A program made the translations under genes and the position numbers. A stretch of DNA of 64,000 nt, taken from contig NZ_UFRM01000001.1 in assembly GCF_900444945.1 (NCBI RefSeq), positions 630,501 through 694,500 of the forward strand, given 5' to 3'. Every line of letters starts with the position of its first letter. Position 1 is the stretch's first letter. Source of the stretch: Actinobacillus lignieresii. Lineage in GTDB: Bacteria > Pseudomonadota > Gammaproteobacteria > Enterobacterales > Pasteurellaceae. A model generated the notes under the pieces. It searched no databases. It was not told the origin of the DNA and saw nothing but the letters and a program-made list of their open reading frames with translations. Positions 10,132 to 19,896 of the stretch are shown piece after piece.

Positions 10132-11769
10132 ATGTCAGAAAATTTTGCTCAACTACTTGAAGAATTCCTTGCGGCAGAAGCTCGTTTAGGTTCTGTGGTT
10201 AAAGGTACTGTAGTAGCTATTCAAAAAGGCTATGTAATCGTTGATACAGGTTTTAAATCTGAATCATCAATTCCTGCTGAAGAATTTACAAATGCTCAAG
10301 GCGAACTTGAAGTTCAAGTCGGCGACCAAGTGGATGTAGTTCTTAAAGCTGTTGAAGACGGCTTCGGTGAAACAGTAGTTTCTCGTGGTGATGCAAAACG
10401 TAACGAAGCTTGGATTGCTTTAGAAAAAGCATTCGAAGAACAAGCTACAGTTATCGGTTTTGTTAATGGTAAAGTGAAAGGTGGTTTCACTGTTGAATTA
10501 AACGGTGTTCGTGCATTCTTACCAGGTTCATTAGTTGATACTCGTCCGGTTCGCGATTCTTTAAACTTAGAAGGTAAAGAATTAGAATTCAAAGTTATCA
10601 AACTCGATCAAAAACGTAACAACGTAGTTGTTTCTCGTCGTGCGGTAATCGAATCTGAAAGCAATCAAGATCGTGACGAAGTTTTAGCGAACTTAGTTGA
10701 AGGTTCTGTTGTAACCGGTACGGTTAAAAACTTAACGGATTACGGTGCATTCGTTGATTTAGGCGGTGTGGACGGTTTATTACATATCACTGATATGGCA
10801 TGGAAACGTGTTAAACACCCAAGCGAAGTGGTTGCTGTAGGTCAAGAAGTTACTGTTAAAGTACTTAAATTTGACAAAGAGAAAACTCGTGTATCATTAG
10901 GCTTAAAACAATTAGGTCAAGATCCATGGGCTGCAATCGCTCAAAACCACCCGGTAAACAGCAAATTAACCGGTAAAGTAACTAACTTAACCGACTACGG
11001 TTGCTTCGTTGAAATTTTAGACGGTGTTGAAGGTTTAGTTCACGTTTCAGAAATGGATTGGACAAACAAAAACATCCACCCGTCTAAAGTGGTTAGCGTA
11101 GGTGACGTAGTTGAAGTAATGGTTCTTGAAGTTGATGAAGAACGTCGTCGTATCTCATTAGGTTTAAAACAATGTAAAGCAAACCCTTGGGAACACTTCG
11201 CAGCAACTCACAACAAAAACGATAAAGTGACAGGTAAAATCAAATCTATCACTGATTTCGGTATCTTCATCGGTCTTGAAGGCGGTATCGACGGTTTAGT
11301 TCACTTATCTGACATTTCTTGGAATGCGACAGGTGAAGAAGCTGTTCGTAACTACAAAAAAGGTGACGAAGTAGAAGCTGTTGTATTACAAGTTGATGCG
11401 GTTAAAGAACGTATTTCTTTAGGTATCAAACAATTAGAATCGGATCCGTTCACTAACTTCGTAGAAAGCACTAAAAAAGGTGCAATCTTGACTGGTAAAG
11501 TTGTAGAAGTTGATGCGAAAGGCGTTAAAGTTGAATTAGAAGGCGGCGTGGAAGCATTTATCCGTGCTAACGAAGCAACTCGTGACCGTGTTGAAGATAT
11601 TACAACCGTTATTTCTGCAGGTGATACTATCGAAGCGAAATATACAGGTGTAGATCGTAAAGCGCGTGTTGTGAACTTATCTGTTCGTGCGAAAGACGAA
11701 GCTGAAGAATCAGCGGCAATCGCTCAAGTGAATAAAGAAGAAGTTGCAATTCCAAACGCTATGGCTTAA
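10132..11769 (+). CDS. rpsA: 30S ribosomal protein S1
   Basis: Ribosome-bound RNA-binding protein needed to load most mRNAs. Six S1 (OB-fold) repeats can be followed; the strongest, in the second half, share the pattern G-x-V-x-x-L-T-D-Y-G-x-F-V and end with (I/V)SLGLKQ. The ATG at 10132 gives 545 residues ([12 protein letters not shown]), the family start; an in-frame ATG at 10093 would add 13 unconserved residues. Codon use is strongly biased (GGT, CGT, GAA, TTA), as expected for a very highly expressed gene. Confidence 0.97.
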   Translation: MSENFAQLLEEFLAAEARLGSVVKGTVVAIQKGYVIVDTGFKSESSIPAEEFTNAQGELEVQVGDQVDVVLKAVEDGFGETVVSRGDAKRNEAWIALEKAFEEQATVIGFVNGKVKGGFTVELNGVRAFLPGSLVDTRPVRDSLNLEGKELEFKVIKLDQKRNNVVVSRRAVIESESNQDRDEVLANLVEGSVVTGTVKNLTDYGAFVDLGGVDGLLHITDMAWKRVKHPSEVVAVGQEVTVKVLKFDKEKTRVSLGLKQLGQDPWAAIAQNHPVNSKLTGKVTNLTDYGCFVEILDGVEGLVHVSEMDWTNKNIHPSKVVSVGDVVEVMVLEVDEERRRISLGLKQCKANPWEHFAATHNKNDKVTGKIKSITDFGIFIGLEGGIDGLVHLSDISWNATGEEAVRNYKKGDEVEAVVLQVDAVKERISLGIKQLESDPFTNFVESTKKGAILTGKVVEVDAKGVKVELEGGVEAFIRANEATRDRVEDITTVISAGDTIEAKYTGVDRKARVVNLSVRAKDEAEESAAIAQVNKEEVAIPNAMA

Positions 11770-11814
11770 GCTTTCAAAGCAGCTAAAGGCGAATAATTAG
11801 AGCCTTTCTAATTA

Positions 11815-11850
11815 AAAGCGGGTATGTGGAAAGACATATCCGCTTTAATT
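11815..11850 (+). terminator. rpsA terminator
   Basis: AAAGCGGGTATGT and ACATATCCGCTTT form an 11-13 bp stem with one mismatch, then TTAATTT. A smaller stem (AAAGGC/GCCTTT) lies just before it. Confidence 0.6.
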
Positions 11851-11869
11851 TAAATAATCAGAGGACGCT

Positions 11870-12151
11870 ATGACTAAATCAGAACTTATTGAAAATTTAG
11901 TATCACTTAATCCTGCTTTACAAGTGAAATCGGTAGAAGACGGCGTAAAAGAAATTTTAGAACAAATTATGCTGTTTCTTGAACGAGGAGAACGTGTTGA
12001 AGTAAGAGGATTTGGCAGTTTTTCTCTACATTATCGACAACCTCGTGTCGGTCGCAATCCTAAAACGGGTGAAAGCGTCAAATTAGATGCAAAATATGTC
12101 CCGCATTTTAAAGCGGGGAAAGATTTGAAAGAACGTGTCGATCTAGTATAG
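11870..12151 (+). CDS. ihfB: Integration host factor beta subunit
   Basis: DNA-bending partner of IhfA, used in transcription, replication and recombination. The 93-residue protein has the HU/IHF fold: N-terminal helices ([10 protein letters not shown]), then the signature [22 protein letters not shown] near residues 45-68 that carries the DNA-intercalating proline. Beta rather than alpha is chosen from the [13 protein letters not shown] motif and from its place after rpsA, as in other gammaproteobacteria. A ribosome site AGAGGA precedes the ATG. Confidence 0.95.
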
Positions 12152-12162
12152 AATTCCAAGAA

Positions 12163-12191
12163 GCGACAATAGCCTATCGTGTCGTTTTTTA
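12163..12191 (+). terminator. ihfB terminator
   Basis: CGACA and TGTCG arms with an inner ATA/TAT pairing, followed by six T, 12 bases after the ihfB stop. Confidence 0.65.
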
Positions 12192-12219
12192 TTTATCGGT
12201 AAAGCAAACGGAGCATGAC

Positions 12220-12510
12220 ATGAAGTATATTTTTGGTATTTTGATTACTCTCGCAGTAATTATCGTTGCGATAACAATTGGTGCAAACAATGATCAACTA
12301 ATTACATTTAATTATGTTATTGCTCAAAGTGAATTGCGTTTATCGACTTTAGTCGCGATTTTATTCGGTTTCGGTTTGATTTTAGGTTGGTTAATTACCG
12401 GTATTTTCTATTTACGTATTAAATTGCAAAATATTACGCTTAATCGTCGCGTTAAACGTCAGGCACAACAAATTACTGAATTAACAACAACTACGCCGAA
12501 GGCTGAGTAA
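12220..12510 (+). CDS. lapA: LapA (YciS), lipopolysaccharide assembly protein A
   Basis: Small inner-membrane protein (DUF1049) that works with LapB in balancing lipopolysaccharide synthesis through FtsH-dependent turnover of LpxC. Two membrane helices (residues about 3-22 and 42-66) are followed by a basic cytosolic tail. At 96 residues it is full length. Its TAA stop overlaps the ATG of lapB by one base (TAATG), so the two are translationally coupled. Confidence 0.9.
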   Translation: MKYIFGILITLAVIIVAITIGANNDQLITFNYVIAQSELRLSTLVAILFGFGLILGWLITGIFYLRIKLQNITLNRRVKRQAQQITELTTTTPKAE

Positions 12511-13706
12511 TGCTAGAATTACTGTTCCTTTTGTTGCCTATAGCTGCGCTTTACGGATGGTATATGGGGCAACGCAGTGCAAAGAAGGATCAAGAAACTG
12601 TTAATAATAAGTTTTCCCGTGATTATGTGACGGGGCTTAATTTTCTTTTATCTAATCAACAGGAAAAGGCGGTCGATCTTTTCCTTTCCATGCTTCAGAA
12701 ACAAGAAGCTGAAAATCAGATTGCGACGGAATCACAATTTGAAGCGGAATTAACGCTCGGTAATCTGTTCCGCTCGCGTGGTGAAGTGGATCGCGCCTTA
12801 CGTATTCATCAAGCTTTAGATGCCAGCCCGGATTATTCCATCGAACAGAAATTATTAGCGAAACAACAATTAGCGAAAGATTTTATGGCAGCGGGTTTTT
12901 ATGATAGGGCTGAAAATTATTATATTATGTTGCTCGATGAGCCGGAGTTTGCGGTAAATTCACTAACCCAATTGATGACGGTTTATCAGAAAACCAAGGA
13001 ATGGAAGAAAGCGATTAATGTTGCGGAAAAGCTCATTAAAATAGAGCCGGATACGGATAAAATCCCGCTTTCTCATTATTATTGCGAATATGCTCAGGCG
13101 ATAAAAAATGAAGATTTAGACGGACATTTGAGCGCATTATCCAAAGCCTTGGAGTATTCTCCTCAATGTGCAAGAGCCTCGATCTTATTAGGCGATTATT
13201 ATTTGGCACAAAATCAATTTCAAAGCGCATTAAAAAATTACGAGCGTATTTTGCAGCAAGATCCGGATTTTATCAGTGAAGTGATAGAGAAAATAAAAGC
13301 CTGTTATATGGCAGAAAACGATTTGGCGAATTACGAGTTGTTTTTAATTAGAGCAAATCAGATTAAGCATAATAGTAGCGTGGATCTCGCTTTAGCGGAA
13401 TATATTGAGCAAAAAGATGGCGTGGTAGCCGCACATTCCAAGTTATATCAACAGTTAAGCCAATATCCGAGTATGATTACGTTCCATCGTTTCATTCATT
13501 ATCAAATTAATGAAGCGGAGGAGGGTAGAGCAAAAGAAAGTTTGATGTTGCTATATAATATGGTCGGTGCAAGAATGAAAAAGGGTTTTCAGTACCGATG
13601 TTTAAATTGCGGCTATCAAAGTTATAGACTAAGTTGGCATTGTCCGTCTTGTCGTCAGTGGGAACAAATTAAACCTATACACAGCATTGATTCACAAATT
13701 AATTGA
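12510..13706 (+). CDS. lapB: LapB (YciM), TPR protein controlling lipopolysaccharide synthesis
   Basis: Membrane-anchored TPR protein that presents LpxC to FtsH. An N-terminal membrane helix (residues 1-18) is followed by several tetratricopeptide repeats (residues about 35-330) and a C-terminal rubredoxin-like zinc site with two CxxC pairs: CLNCGY near 362 and CPSC near 378. All family parts are present and the 398-residue length is normal. It follows lapA with a one-base overlap and precedes pyrF, as in E. coli. Confidence 0.94.
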   Translation: MLELLFLLLPIAALYGWYMGQRSAKKDQETVNNKFSRDYVTGLNFLLSNQQEKAVDLFLSMLQKQEAENQIATESQFEAELTLGNLFRSRGEVDRALRIHQALDASPDYSIEQKLLAKQQLAKDFMAAGFYDRAENYYIMLLDEPEFAVNSLTQLMTVYQKTKEWKKAINVAEKLIKIEPDTDKIPLSHYYCEYAQAIKNEDLDGHLSALSKALEYSPQCARASILLGDYYLAQNQFQSALKNYERILQQDPDFISEVIEKIKACYMAENDLANYELFLIRANQIKHNSSVDLALAEYIEQKDGVVAAHSKLYQQLSQYPSMITFHRFIHYQINEAEEGRAKESLMLLYNMVGARMKKGFQYRCLNCGYQSYRLSWHCPSCRQWEQIKPIHSIDSQIN

Positions 13707-13730
13707 ATAAACTAAAATTGAGGAGTCCTT

Positions 13731-14423
13731 ATGGATAATAAAATTATTGTTGCTTTAGACTATGAAACAGAATACGAAGCATTGAGTTTTGTAGATCAAG
13801 TTGATCCGTCTCTTTGTCGTGTGAAAGTAGGCAAAGAAATGTTTACGACGTTAGGCACAAATTTTGTTAAACAATTACATGAACGTAAATTTGATGTTTT
13901 CCTTGATTTAAAATATCACGATATTCCGAATACCGTGGCTCGTGCGGTACGTTCCGCTGCGGATTTAGGCGTGTGGATGGTGGATTTACACGCTTCGGGC
14001 GGCTTAACCATGATGGAAGAAGCGAAAAAAATCTTAGAGCCGTACGGTAAAGATGCGCCGTTACTTATTGCAGTAACGGTTTTAACCAGTATGGAAGATT
14101 TAGATTTGCTACAAATCGGAATTAATGCTTCACCAATGGAGCAAGTGATTCGTTTAGCTCACCTTGCGCAACGTGCCGGATTAGACGGTGTGGTTTGTTC
14201 TCCGCAAGAAGTGGAAGTGCTTCGTACGCATTGCGGCAAAGATTTTAAATTAGTCACACCGGGTATTCGTCCGGAGGGTTCTGATGTCGGCGATCAACGT
14301 CGAATTATGACGCCTAAACAAGCGATTGAAACCGGATCCGATTATTTGGTTATCGGTCGTCCGATTACACAGGCTCAAGACCCGTTATCGGTATTAAAAT
14401 CAATTAACGCCTCTATTCGTTAA
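13731..14423 (+). CDS. pyrF: Orotidine 5'-phosphate decarboxylase
   Basis: Final step of UMP synthesis. The catalytic Lys/Asp array is in [14 protein letters not shown] near residues 56-69; the phosphate-binding loop is in [16 protein letters not shown] near 185-200. The 230-residue length is usual. A strong ribosome site (GAGGAG) lies before the ATG. A hairpin terminator separates it from yciH. Confidence 0.97.
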   Translation: MDNKIIVALDYETEYEALSFVDQVDPSLCRVKVGKEMFTTLGTNFVKQLHERKFDVFLDLKYHDIPNTVARAVRSAADLGVWMVDLHASGGLTMMEEAKKILEPYGKDAPLLIAVTVLTSMEDLDLLQIGINASPMEQVIRLAHLAQRAGLDGVVCSPQEVEVLRTHCGKDFKLVTPGIRPEGSDVGDQRRIMTPKQAIETGSDYLVIGRPITQAQDPLSVLKSINASIR

Positions 14424-14440
14424 TTAGTCACGGATTAAAT

Positions 14441-14467
14441 AAGGTGGGCTTTTTTGCCCGCCTTTTG
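14441..14467 (+). terminator. pyrF terminator
   Basis: AAGGTGGGC and GCCCGCCTT close a six-T loop and are followed by TTGTTTT, 17 bases after the pyrF stop. Confidence 0.8.
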
Positions 14468-14501
14468 TTTTAAGCGGTCGAATTTTAAGGATTTTTTACT
14501 C

Positions 14502-14813
14502 ATGACATTAGTCTATTCAACGGAAAGCGGACGTATCGTACCTGAGAAAGTGAAAGCGGTGCGTCCGAAAGGTGACGGCATCGTCCGTATTCAGCGTCAA
14601 ACCAGCGGCAGAAAAGGAAAGGGCGTGTGTGTAATTAGCGGATTGGATTTGGATGATGCTGAACTCAAATTATTAGCCGCAGAACTGAAAAAGCGCAGTG
14701 GTGTCGGCGGTTCGATAAAAGACGGGCTGATTGAAATTCAAGGCGATAATCGCGATTTGTTGAAGCAAGTTTTGGAACAGAAAGGTTTCAAGGTAAAACT
14801 TGCCGGCGGTTAA
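14502..14813 (+). CDS. yciH: YciH, SUI1/eIF1-like protein
   Basis: Stress-response translation factor related to eIF1. The SUI1 core is visible: VRIQRQTSGRKGKGVCVISGL near residues 28-48 and LKKRSGVGGSIKDGLIEIQGD near 62-82. I use the ATG at 14502 (MTLVYSTESG; 103 residues); an in-frame start at 14454 would run back through the pyrF terminator. In E. coli this gene also follows pyrF. Confidence 0.92.
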   Translation: MTLVYSTESGRIVPEKVKAVRPKGDGIVRIQRQTSGRKGKGVCVISGLDLDDAELKLLAAELKKRSGVGGSIKDGLIEIQGDNRDLLKQVLEQKGFKVKLAGG

Positions 14814-14823
14814 TCATCCCTAT

Positions 14824-14881
14824 ACAAGCGGTGAAATTTGGAAAAAATTTTACAAAAAATGAGTGAAATCTGACCGCTTGT
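14824..14881. terminator. USS inverted pair between yciH and the yhbP-like gene
   Basis: An ACAAGCGGT core faces its complement ACCGCTTGT across a region with further imperfect pairing. The flanking genes converge here, so it probably ends both. Confidence 0.6.
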
Positions 14882-14885
14882 TTTC

Positions 14886-15335
14886 TTAGGAAAACGAGAC
14901 TTTTTCTCTTTCCCAAATGGTTTTCTTTGCGAAAGCTAATTTATTCCCGGTATGTTTTATCATATCCAAGCGAATTTCCCATACATCGCTCGATTTTAAG
15001 CGGGCGATTGGATGGCGAGCATAATAGCAATCTAAAGCCTCTTGGCATGCCGTATAACCGGTCAAACGGGTGCAATACGCCGAGAATTGAATGCCTTCAA
15101 TTTCAGTGAGGGTTTCAACTTGAGCGGCAATTGTGCCTACAATATGTGCGTTTTCTTGCATCAACAGACCGTGGCGTGTGTTTTTATCGGTCAGAATGAT
15201 TAATCGAACTTGTTCGCTATCGAAAGCATAAAAACAGTTTGCCGCCCAAAAGTCGTTTGCGCCATAGACGGCAAAACTTACGACATGATTTTGTCGGATA
15301 AAGCGGCTGATATGGGAGGGAAGTTTCTGTATCAT
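14886..15335 (-). CDS. UPF0306 (YhbP-like) flavin-binding-fold protein
   Basis: A 149-residue protein related to pyridoxamine-phosphate-oxidase-like split-barrel proteins such as E. coli YhbP (UPF0306). The pattern (A-A-N-C-F-Y-A-F, then TDKNTRHGLLMQENAHIVGTI) is typical of these FMN-binding folds; no reaction is known. I begin at the ATG at 15335 (MIQKLPSHISRF); the frame is open upstream to a TTG at 15392, which would overlap the preceding gene and adds unconserved residues. It is the last gene of the minus-strand set ubiX-DUF554-yhbP. Confidence 0.75.
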   Translation of the reverse strand: MIQKLPSHISRFIRQNHVVSFAVYGANDFWAANCFYAFDSEQVRLIILTDKNTRHGLLMQENAHIVGTIAAQVETLTEIEGIQFSAYCTRLTGYTACQEALDCYYARHPIARLKSSDVWEIRLDMIKHTGNKLAFAKKTIWEREKVSFS

Positions 15336-15381
15336 ATATTCTTTTAAAATATCCCACCGTAACAGTGGGATGTTGTATCTG

Positions 15382-16095
15382 TTAAGCGACAAACATTTGC
15401 CAAAAATAAGAGAACGGCATTACTAAAATGAGTGCCGGCAACATATTCGCTACGGCAAAATGTTTGATTCCGCAGATACGTAAACCGGTGGCGAGCATAA
15501 TAAACCCGCCTGCCGTGGAGAAGTCAGCAAGCATATTTGGGGTAGTGAGCGGCATAATCAAACTGGCTAATAATGCTAAGCTGACTTGCACCAAAATCAA
15601 TGGTACGGCGATACTTGAAACCGCATAGCCTAAAGTAGCGGCAAAAATACCGGCGGTAAAGAAGTCTAAAATCGCTTTAATAAATAACACGGACGGATCA
15701 CTGGTCATCCCTTCTTTCATCGAGCCGAATACGCCCATACCGCTGGCACAAAATAGGATTAAAATTGCGACAAATTGGTTTAAAAATTCTTGGTGCGAAA
15801 CACCGGAGGGTGGGAAAATTTTATCTACAGTATGACGCATTTTGCCGGCAAGATTACCAATGCCTTTCTCCAAATAGATTAACTCGCCAATAATCGTGCC
15901 GACAATTAACGCTAACACCACGGCAGACATATTTTTTGCACCGATAATCAGCATAATTCCTAAACCCATTGAGCAAAGACCAAATAACGGCGGCAAATTA
16001 CTTTTTACTCGTTCCGGCAATTTTGAACCTAAAAATGCACCGATAAGTCCGCCGATCAATACCGCCGCGCCGTTTACATAAGGACCTACAGGCAT
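15382..16095 (-). CDS. DUF554 membrane protein
   Basis: A 237-residue integral membrane protein with about seven hydrophobic segments and glycine-rich turns ([16 protein letters not shown] at the N-terminus), the pattern of the DUF554 family (YdfK/YqgA type). Function is not established. Its start overlaps the end of ubiX by 10 bases, so it is probably translated by coupling from the ubiX message. Confidence 0.85.
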   Translation of the reverse strand: MPVGPYVNGAAVLIGGLIGAFLGSKLPERVKSNLPPLFGLCSMGLGIMLIIGAKNMSAVVLALIVGTIIGELIYLEKGIGNLAGKMRHTVDKIFPPSGVSHQEFLNQFVAILILFCASGMGVFGSMKEGMTSDPSVLFIKAILDFFTAGIFAATLGYAVSSIAVPLILVQVSLALLASLIMPLTTPNMLADFSTAGGFIMLATGLRICGIKHFAVANMLPALILVMPFSYFWQMFVA

Positions 16096-16670
16096 TCTTT
16101 CTCCTTATTATTCGCTTCGCCCCAACGAGGCATAGGTAAATCAAAATCAAATAGATCCAATGCTCTGGCTACGCTATGAGTAACCAGCTCGTCAATTGTC
16201 ATCGGATTTTGATAAAAAGCCGGCACCGGCGGAAAAATAATCCCCCCCATTTCCGTCACTCGACGCATATTATCAATATGAGCTAAGTTGAACGGCGTTT
16301 CTCGTACCATTAGCACTAATTTTCTACGTTCTTTAAGCACCACATCCGCCGCTCGAGTTAAAAGATTATCGCTAAAACCGAGAGCAATCGCTGAAAGCGT
16401 GCGAATAGAGCAGGGGGCGACCAGCATACCGAGCGTTTTAAATGATCCGCTGGCGATACTGGCGCCGACATTATGGATAGAATGTACTTGTGAAGCCAAA
16501 TCCAACAGCTGTTCTCGCTCAATCTTTGTTTCTAAAGAACGGGTCATTTCCGCCCCTTTAGTGAGTACTAAATGGGTTTCCACATCAAGCGATTTAAGTA
16601 ACTCAAGTGCTTTATAGCCGTATTGAAAGCCGCTTGCGCCACTAATACCAATAATAATTCGTTGTTTCAT
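16086..16670 (-). CDS. ubiX: Flavin prenyltransferase UbiX
   Basis: Makes prenylated FMN, the cofactor of the UbiD decarboxylase in ubiquinone synthesis. The family start [11 protein letters not shown] (residues 8-18) is clear, followed by the [20 protein letters not shown] motif near 85-104 and the [13 protein letters not shown] motif near 123-135. The length of 194 residues is normal. No ubiD is present in the window. It heads a three-gene minus-strand run with overlapping genes. Confidence 0.93.
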   Translation of the reverse strand: MKQRIIIGISGASGFQYGYKALELLKSLDVETHLVLTKGAEMTRSLETKIEREQLLDLASQVHSIHNVGASIASGSFKTLGMLVAPCSIRTLSAIALGFSDNLLTRAADVVLKERRKLVLMVRETPFNLAHIDNMRRVTEMGGIIFPPVPAFYQNPMTIDELVTHSVARALDLFDFDLPMPRWGEANNKEKECL

Positions 16671-16682
16671 AAGTAACTAAAA

Positions 16683-16726
16683 AAGCGGTCGAATTTTGCA
16701 AAAAAATTGCAAATTTTGACCGCTTA
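16683..16726 (-). terminator. USS inverted pair after the sirB2-like gene
   Basis: AAGCGGTCGAATTTTGCAA faces its near-complement TTGCAAATTTTGACCGCTT, giving a long stem 6 bases beyond the stop of the sirB2-like gene. Confidence 0.7.
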
Positions 16727-16731
16727 TAAGA

Positions 16732-17103
16732 TTAGCGTAAGGTTGCTACAAGCATGGTCAGCATAAAGCTTACCACGGCTAAAATAAAGTTTTTAAGCGA
16801 GAACGGTTGTAATTTTTTGAATGCTTTCACACTGAATACGATATAAAGCACTAAAAATGCCATTTTAGGAAGAAGCCATTGCATTTCATTTAACGCATAA
16901 ATACCGTTTGAAAGTAAGATCGCTAATAATGCGATACCTGAAACCAGTAGTAACGTATCTACAATATGCGGTGCAATACGTAAAACTTTATATTGACGCC
17001 AATCCACCATTTTCGAGGCTAAGACGCCACGTGTCAGCAACAAAATCAAACTGATATAGGCAAAGCCTACATGACCTAATACTAATTGAGGAAAAAATTC
17101 CAT
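16732..17103 (-). CDS. SirB2-family membrane protein
   Basis: A 123-residue protein with four membrane helices, matching the SirB family (LILLLTRGVLASKM, then RIAPHIVDTLLLVSGIALL). SirB2 was named as a regulator of invasion genes in Salmonella, but its molecular role is unclear. The ATG at 17103 has a ribosome site GGAG at proper spacing; the GTG at 17109 sits directly against that site and is unlikely. It follows darP on the same strand. Confidence 0.8.
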   Translation of the reverse strand: MEFFPQLVLGHVGFAYISLILLLTRGVLASKMVDWRQYKVLRIAPHIVDTLLLVSGIALLAILLSNGIYALNEMQWLLPKMAFLVLYIVFSVKAFKKLQPFSLKNFILAVVSFMLTMLVATLR

Positions 17104-17147
17104 AATCACTCCAAGTTAAATGAATAATAAGCGGTTAAAATTGCCGA

Positions 17148-17678
17148 TTATTCTGCAATTTCCGTTTTTAAATATTGGAAAATCTCACGATAATTTTTAG
17201 GCGGTTTATTCGCCTCACGTTCTTTTTGTGCGCCGCGAATTAAATTACGTAAATGTTGGCGATCCAATTGCGGGTGTTCGGTCAATAAATGTTCTAAAGA
17301 CGAATCGCCCATATTCACCAATTGATCACGTACTAGTTCCAATTTATGTAATAACGCTTGCTGTTGGTTATGACGATTTTTTACTTTATCCAACGCTTCT
17401 TGAATCGGCTCCGGATCGCGATTGCGCAGTAATTTCCCGATAAATTGAATCTGACGGCGGCGCGCTTCCAATTTGAAGCCCTGCGCTTGACGAATGGCGT
17501 CTTTCAGATCGTCATCAAGCGGAATTTTTTCAAGATTCTGCGGGGTTAATTCAATAAGTTCCGCCCCAAGTTTTTTTAAATGTTCCGAGTCTCGTTTGAT
17601 TTCACTTTTACTTACCCAGATGATTTCTTCTTCCTCATCCGTCCAATCAATCTCATTTTTGCTACGTTTTTTAGCCAT
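17148..17678 (-). CDS. darP: Ribosome biogenesis factor DarP (YjgA, DUF615)
   Basis: Late 50S assembly factor. The 176-residue, highly charged, helical protein begins with an acidic patch ([16 protein letters not shown]) and carries the family stretch [20 protein letters not shown] near 97-116 and ends with the [10 protein letters not shown] motif. The gene is divergent from pmbA, with about 107 bases between the starts, just as yjgA is divergent from pmbA in E. coli. Confidence 0.93.
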   Translation of the reverse strand: MAKKRSKNEIDWTDEEEEIIWVSKSEIKRDSEHLKKLGAELIELTPQNLEKIPLDDDLKDAIRQAQGFKLEARRRQIQFIGKLLRNRDPEPIQEALDKVKNRHNQQQALLHKLELVRDQLVNMGDSSLEHLLTEHPQLDRQHLRNLIRGAQKEREANKPPKNYREIFQYLKTEIAE

Positions 17679-17785
17679 TGTTATTCCTTCAATCGTAAAA
17701 AATACCGTATTCTAACAGAAATTTAAGGTAGAATATACGCATCCTCCTTAGCCATTTTCAATTATCAATTTTAAGTTAAAAAATC

Positions 17786-19135
17786 ATGTCATTAACAACA
17801 AAACAAGATCTCCAAAAGCAAGAACAAGAACTTCGTCAAGCGGTCGAATTTGCACTGAATTTTGCCAAAAAATCAGGCGCAGAAGCGGAAGTCGGCGTCA
17901 CTAAAGTTGCCGGGCTTTCGGTTTCAACTCGTTTGGAACAAACGGAAAATATCGAATTTAATAATGACGGCTCACTCGGGATTTCGGTATATGTCGGCAA
18001 ACGTAAGGGCAATGCTTCAACCTCGGATTTACAACCGCAATCGATTCAACGAGCGGTCGAATCCGCGTTAGCGATTGCAAAATATACCTCGGAAGACGAG
18101 TGTGCGGGTTTAGCCGATAAAGAGATGATGGCGTTTGAAGCACCGGATCTGGAACTTTATCACCAAGCGGATATTTCGGTCGAACAAGCGGTTGAATTAG
18201 CTTTAGAAGCGGAGCATCACGCTCTGAACACGGATGAGAAAATAGTGAATAGTGAAGGCGCAACCTTTAATTCGCATAGCGGTGTGAGAGTGTACGGCAA
18301 TACTCACGGAATGTTACAAAGCTACCTCTCCAGCCGTTATTCGCTGTCTTGTAGTGTGATTTCCGCCTATGAAGATCAATTGGAACGTGATTATGAATAC
18401 ACGATTTCACGTGAGTTCGACAAATTACAATCGCCGGAATGGGTCGGTCGTCAGGCAGCGTTTAAAGCGGTTGATCGTTTGAATCCGCAAAAGATCAAAA
18501 CCTGTGAAGTGCCGGTAATTTTTTATAACGATGTGGCAACCGGTTTAATCGGGCATTTAGCCGGTGCAATTAGTGGTGGAGCATTATATCGTAAATCGAG
18601 TTTCTTATTAGATAAGTTAGGCACGCAAATTTTACCAAGTTGGTTTGCAATCTCTGAGCGCCCGCATTTATTACGTCAATTAGCTTCATCCGCTTTCGAT
18701 AGCGAAGGGGTAATTACCCAAGATAGAGAAATTATTATTGACGGTGTATTGCAAACTTATCTGATGACCAGCTATTCGGCACGTAAGATGGGCTTAAAAA
18801 CGACCGGGCACGCAGGCGGTATTCATAACTGGTTAGTCAAGCCAAATCGTACAGGCGGTTTGGATACGCTTCTAAAAGAGATGGGAACCGGTTTATTGGT
18901 AACTGAATTTTTAGGCTCGGCAATTAATGCGGTAACCGGCGAATATTCGCGCGGTGCGGCAGGTTTTTGGGTGGAAAACGGCGAGATTCAGTATCCGGTG
19001 GCGGAAATTACCATTGCCGGTCAATTGCAAGAAATGTATAAAAATCTGATTGCGGTGGCGGATGATATCGAGCATCGTTCGAATATTCAAACCGGTTCGA
19101 TTTTATTGGATAAGATGAAAATTTCCGGCGAATAA
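17786..19135 (+). CDS. pmbA: Metalloprotease PmbA (TldE)
   Basis: Subunit of the TldD/TldE protease that matures small peptides such as microcins and degrades CcdA. The 449-residue protein has the conserved C-terminal signature with GLKTTGHAGGIHNW near residue 338 and GLLVTEFLG near 367; as usual for TldE, the HExxxH zinc motif of TldD is absent. No tldD is present in this window. A probable Fur-regulated small RNA gene lies just downstream. Confidence 0.94.
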   Translation: MSLTTKQDLQKQEQELRQAVEFALNFAKKSGAEAEVGVTKVAGLSVSTRLEQTENIEFNNDGSLGISVYVGKRKGNASTSDLQPQSIQRAVESALAIAKYTSEDECAGLADKEMMAFEAPDLELYHQADISVEQAVELALEAEHHALNTDEKIVNSEGATFNSHSGVRVYGNTHGMLQSYLSSRYSLSCSVISAYEDQLERDYEYTISREFDKLQSPEWVGRQAAFKAVDRLNPQKIKTCEVPVIFYNDVATGLIGHLAGAISGGALYRKSSFLLDKLGTQILPSWFAISERPHLLRQLASSAFDSEGVITQDREIIIDGVLQTYLMTSYSARKMGLKTTGHAGGIHNWLVKPNRTGGLDTLLKEMGTGLLVTEFLGSAINAVTGEYSRGAAGFWVENGEIQYPVAEITIAGQLQEMYKNLIAVADDIEHRSNIQTGSILLDKMKISGE

Positions 19136-19148
19136 AAATTTACAATAT

Positions 19149-19192
19149 TGAGAATAATTCTTATTGACATTATTAATAAGATTTCTTAGAAT
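19149..19192 (+). promoter_or_regulatory. Fur box and promoter of a small RNA
   Basis: A 7-1-7 inverted repeat TGAGAATAATTCTTA (19149-19163) matches the Fur consensus TGATAATNATTATCA at 11 of 14 defined positions. It abuts TTGACA (19164-19169), which lies 17 bp before TAGAAT (19187-19192). This is an almost consensus promoter that bound Fur would block. No reading frame follows. Confidence 0.75.
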
Positions 19193-19198
19193 GAACCC

Positions 19199-19327
19199 AG
19201 TTACATTGTTAGGGTAATGTAACAAATGCTAAATAACTTTATCGTCATCTAAAGTTATAAAGCAATTAGGGTAAAAGTAAATTCGTTAGGTTCAAATAGC
19301 TAATCCGAAAGGATTAGCTATTTTTTT
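19199..19327 (+). ncRNA. Probable Fur-regulated small RNA (about 129 nt)
   Basis: The transcript expected from the upstream promoter folds into three perfect hairpins: GTTACATT/AATGTAAC at 19200-19223, ATAACTTTA/TAAAGTTAT at 19233-19258, and a terminator ATAGCTAATCC/GGATTAGCTAT at 19296-19321 with a run of seven to eight T. Between the second and third hairpins lies an unpaired stretch of about 37 nt. TTAGGGTAA occurs both in the first loop and in this unpaired stretch, so it may be the target-pairing seed. No start codon with a ribosome site is present. Iron-repressed small RNAs are known in the family (HrrF of Haemophilus influenzae); whether this is its counterpart cannot be decided from one sequence. 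The exact 5' end is inferred from the -10 box. Confidence 0.75.
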
Positions 19328-19365
19328 ACAAAAAATTGAGCGAATTTAACCGCTTGTCTTTCAGT

Positions 19366-19394
19366 TAAAACAAAAGGCGAACAATGCGTTCGCC
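19366..19394 (-). terminator. ilvIH terminator
   Basis: On the minus strand GGCGAAC, a 4-nt loop (GCAT) and GTTCGCC are followed by TTTTGTTTT, 11 bases after the stop of the small-subunit gene. Confidence 0.8.
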
Positions 19395-19404
19395 CTGTAA
19401 AATG

Positions 19405-19896
19405 TTATAAACAGTTTTTATCGCCGCGAGAAAGACTAATAACGCCGGATCGTACGATTTCGACTATTGTCGTTTCTTGTTTTACCGCTTCAATAAACGC
19501 ATTCAGTTTTTCACTGGTGCCGGCTAATTGCACGGTATAAAGTTTCGGCGTAATATCAACAATTTGCCCGCGGAAAATATCGACCATTCGTTTTAATTCG
19601 TCACGAGATGAACCTGTCGCACGCACTTTTAATAATAAGACTTCACGTTCAATATGCTCGGTAGGGCTTAAGTTTGAAACTTTGAACACGTCAATCAATT
19701 TATGCAATTGCTTTTCGATTTGCTCAAGGACGTTTTCATCGCCTTGGGCAACGATTGTCATACGTGAAAGCGTTTCATCGTCAGTCGGCGCAACGGTTAA
19801 ACTTTCGATATTAAACCCACGTTGAGAAAAAAGGCCTACCACACGGGATAATGCACCCGATTCGTTTTCGAGTAATACTGATAATGTTCTACGCAT
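19405..19896 (-). CDS. ilvH: Acetolactate synthase III, small (regulatory) subunit
   Basis: Regulatory subunit that activates the catalytic subunit and mediates valine feedback. The N-terminal ACT domain is clear ([26 protein letters not shown] at residues 8-33), followed by the second regulatory domain ([10 protein letters not shown] near 84). The 163-residue length is that of IlvH. Its start overlaps the end of ilvI by 8 bases, so translation is coupled and the subunits are made in step. Confidence 0.95.
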   Translation of the reverse strand: MRRTLSVLLENESGALSRVVGLFSQRGFNIESLTVAPTDDETLSRMTIVAQGDENVLEQIEKQLHKLIDVFKVSNLSPTEHIEREVLLLKVRATGSSRDELKRMVDIFRGQIVDITPKLYTVQLAGTSEKLNAFIEAVKQETTIVEIVRSGVISLSRGDKNCL

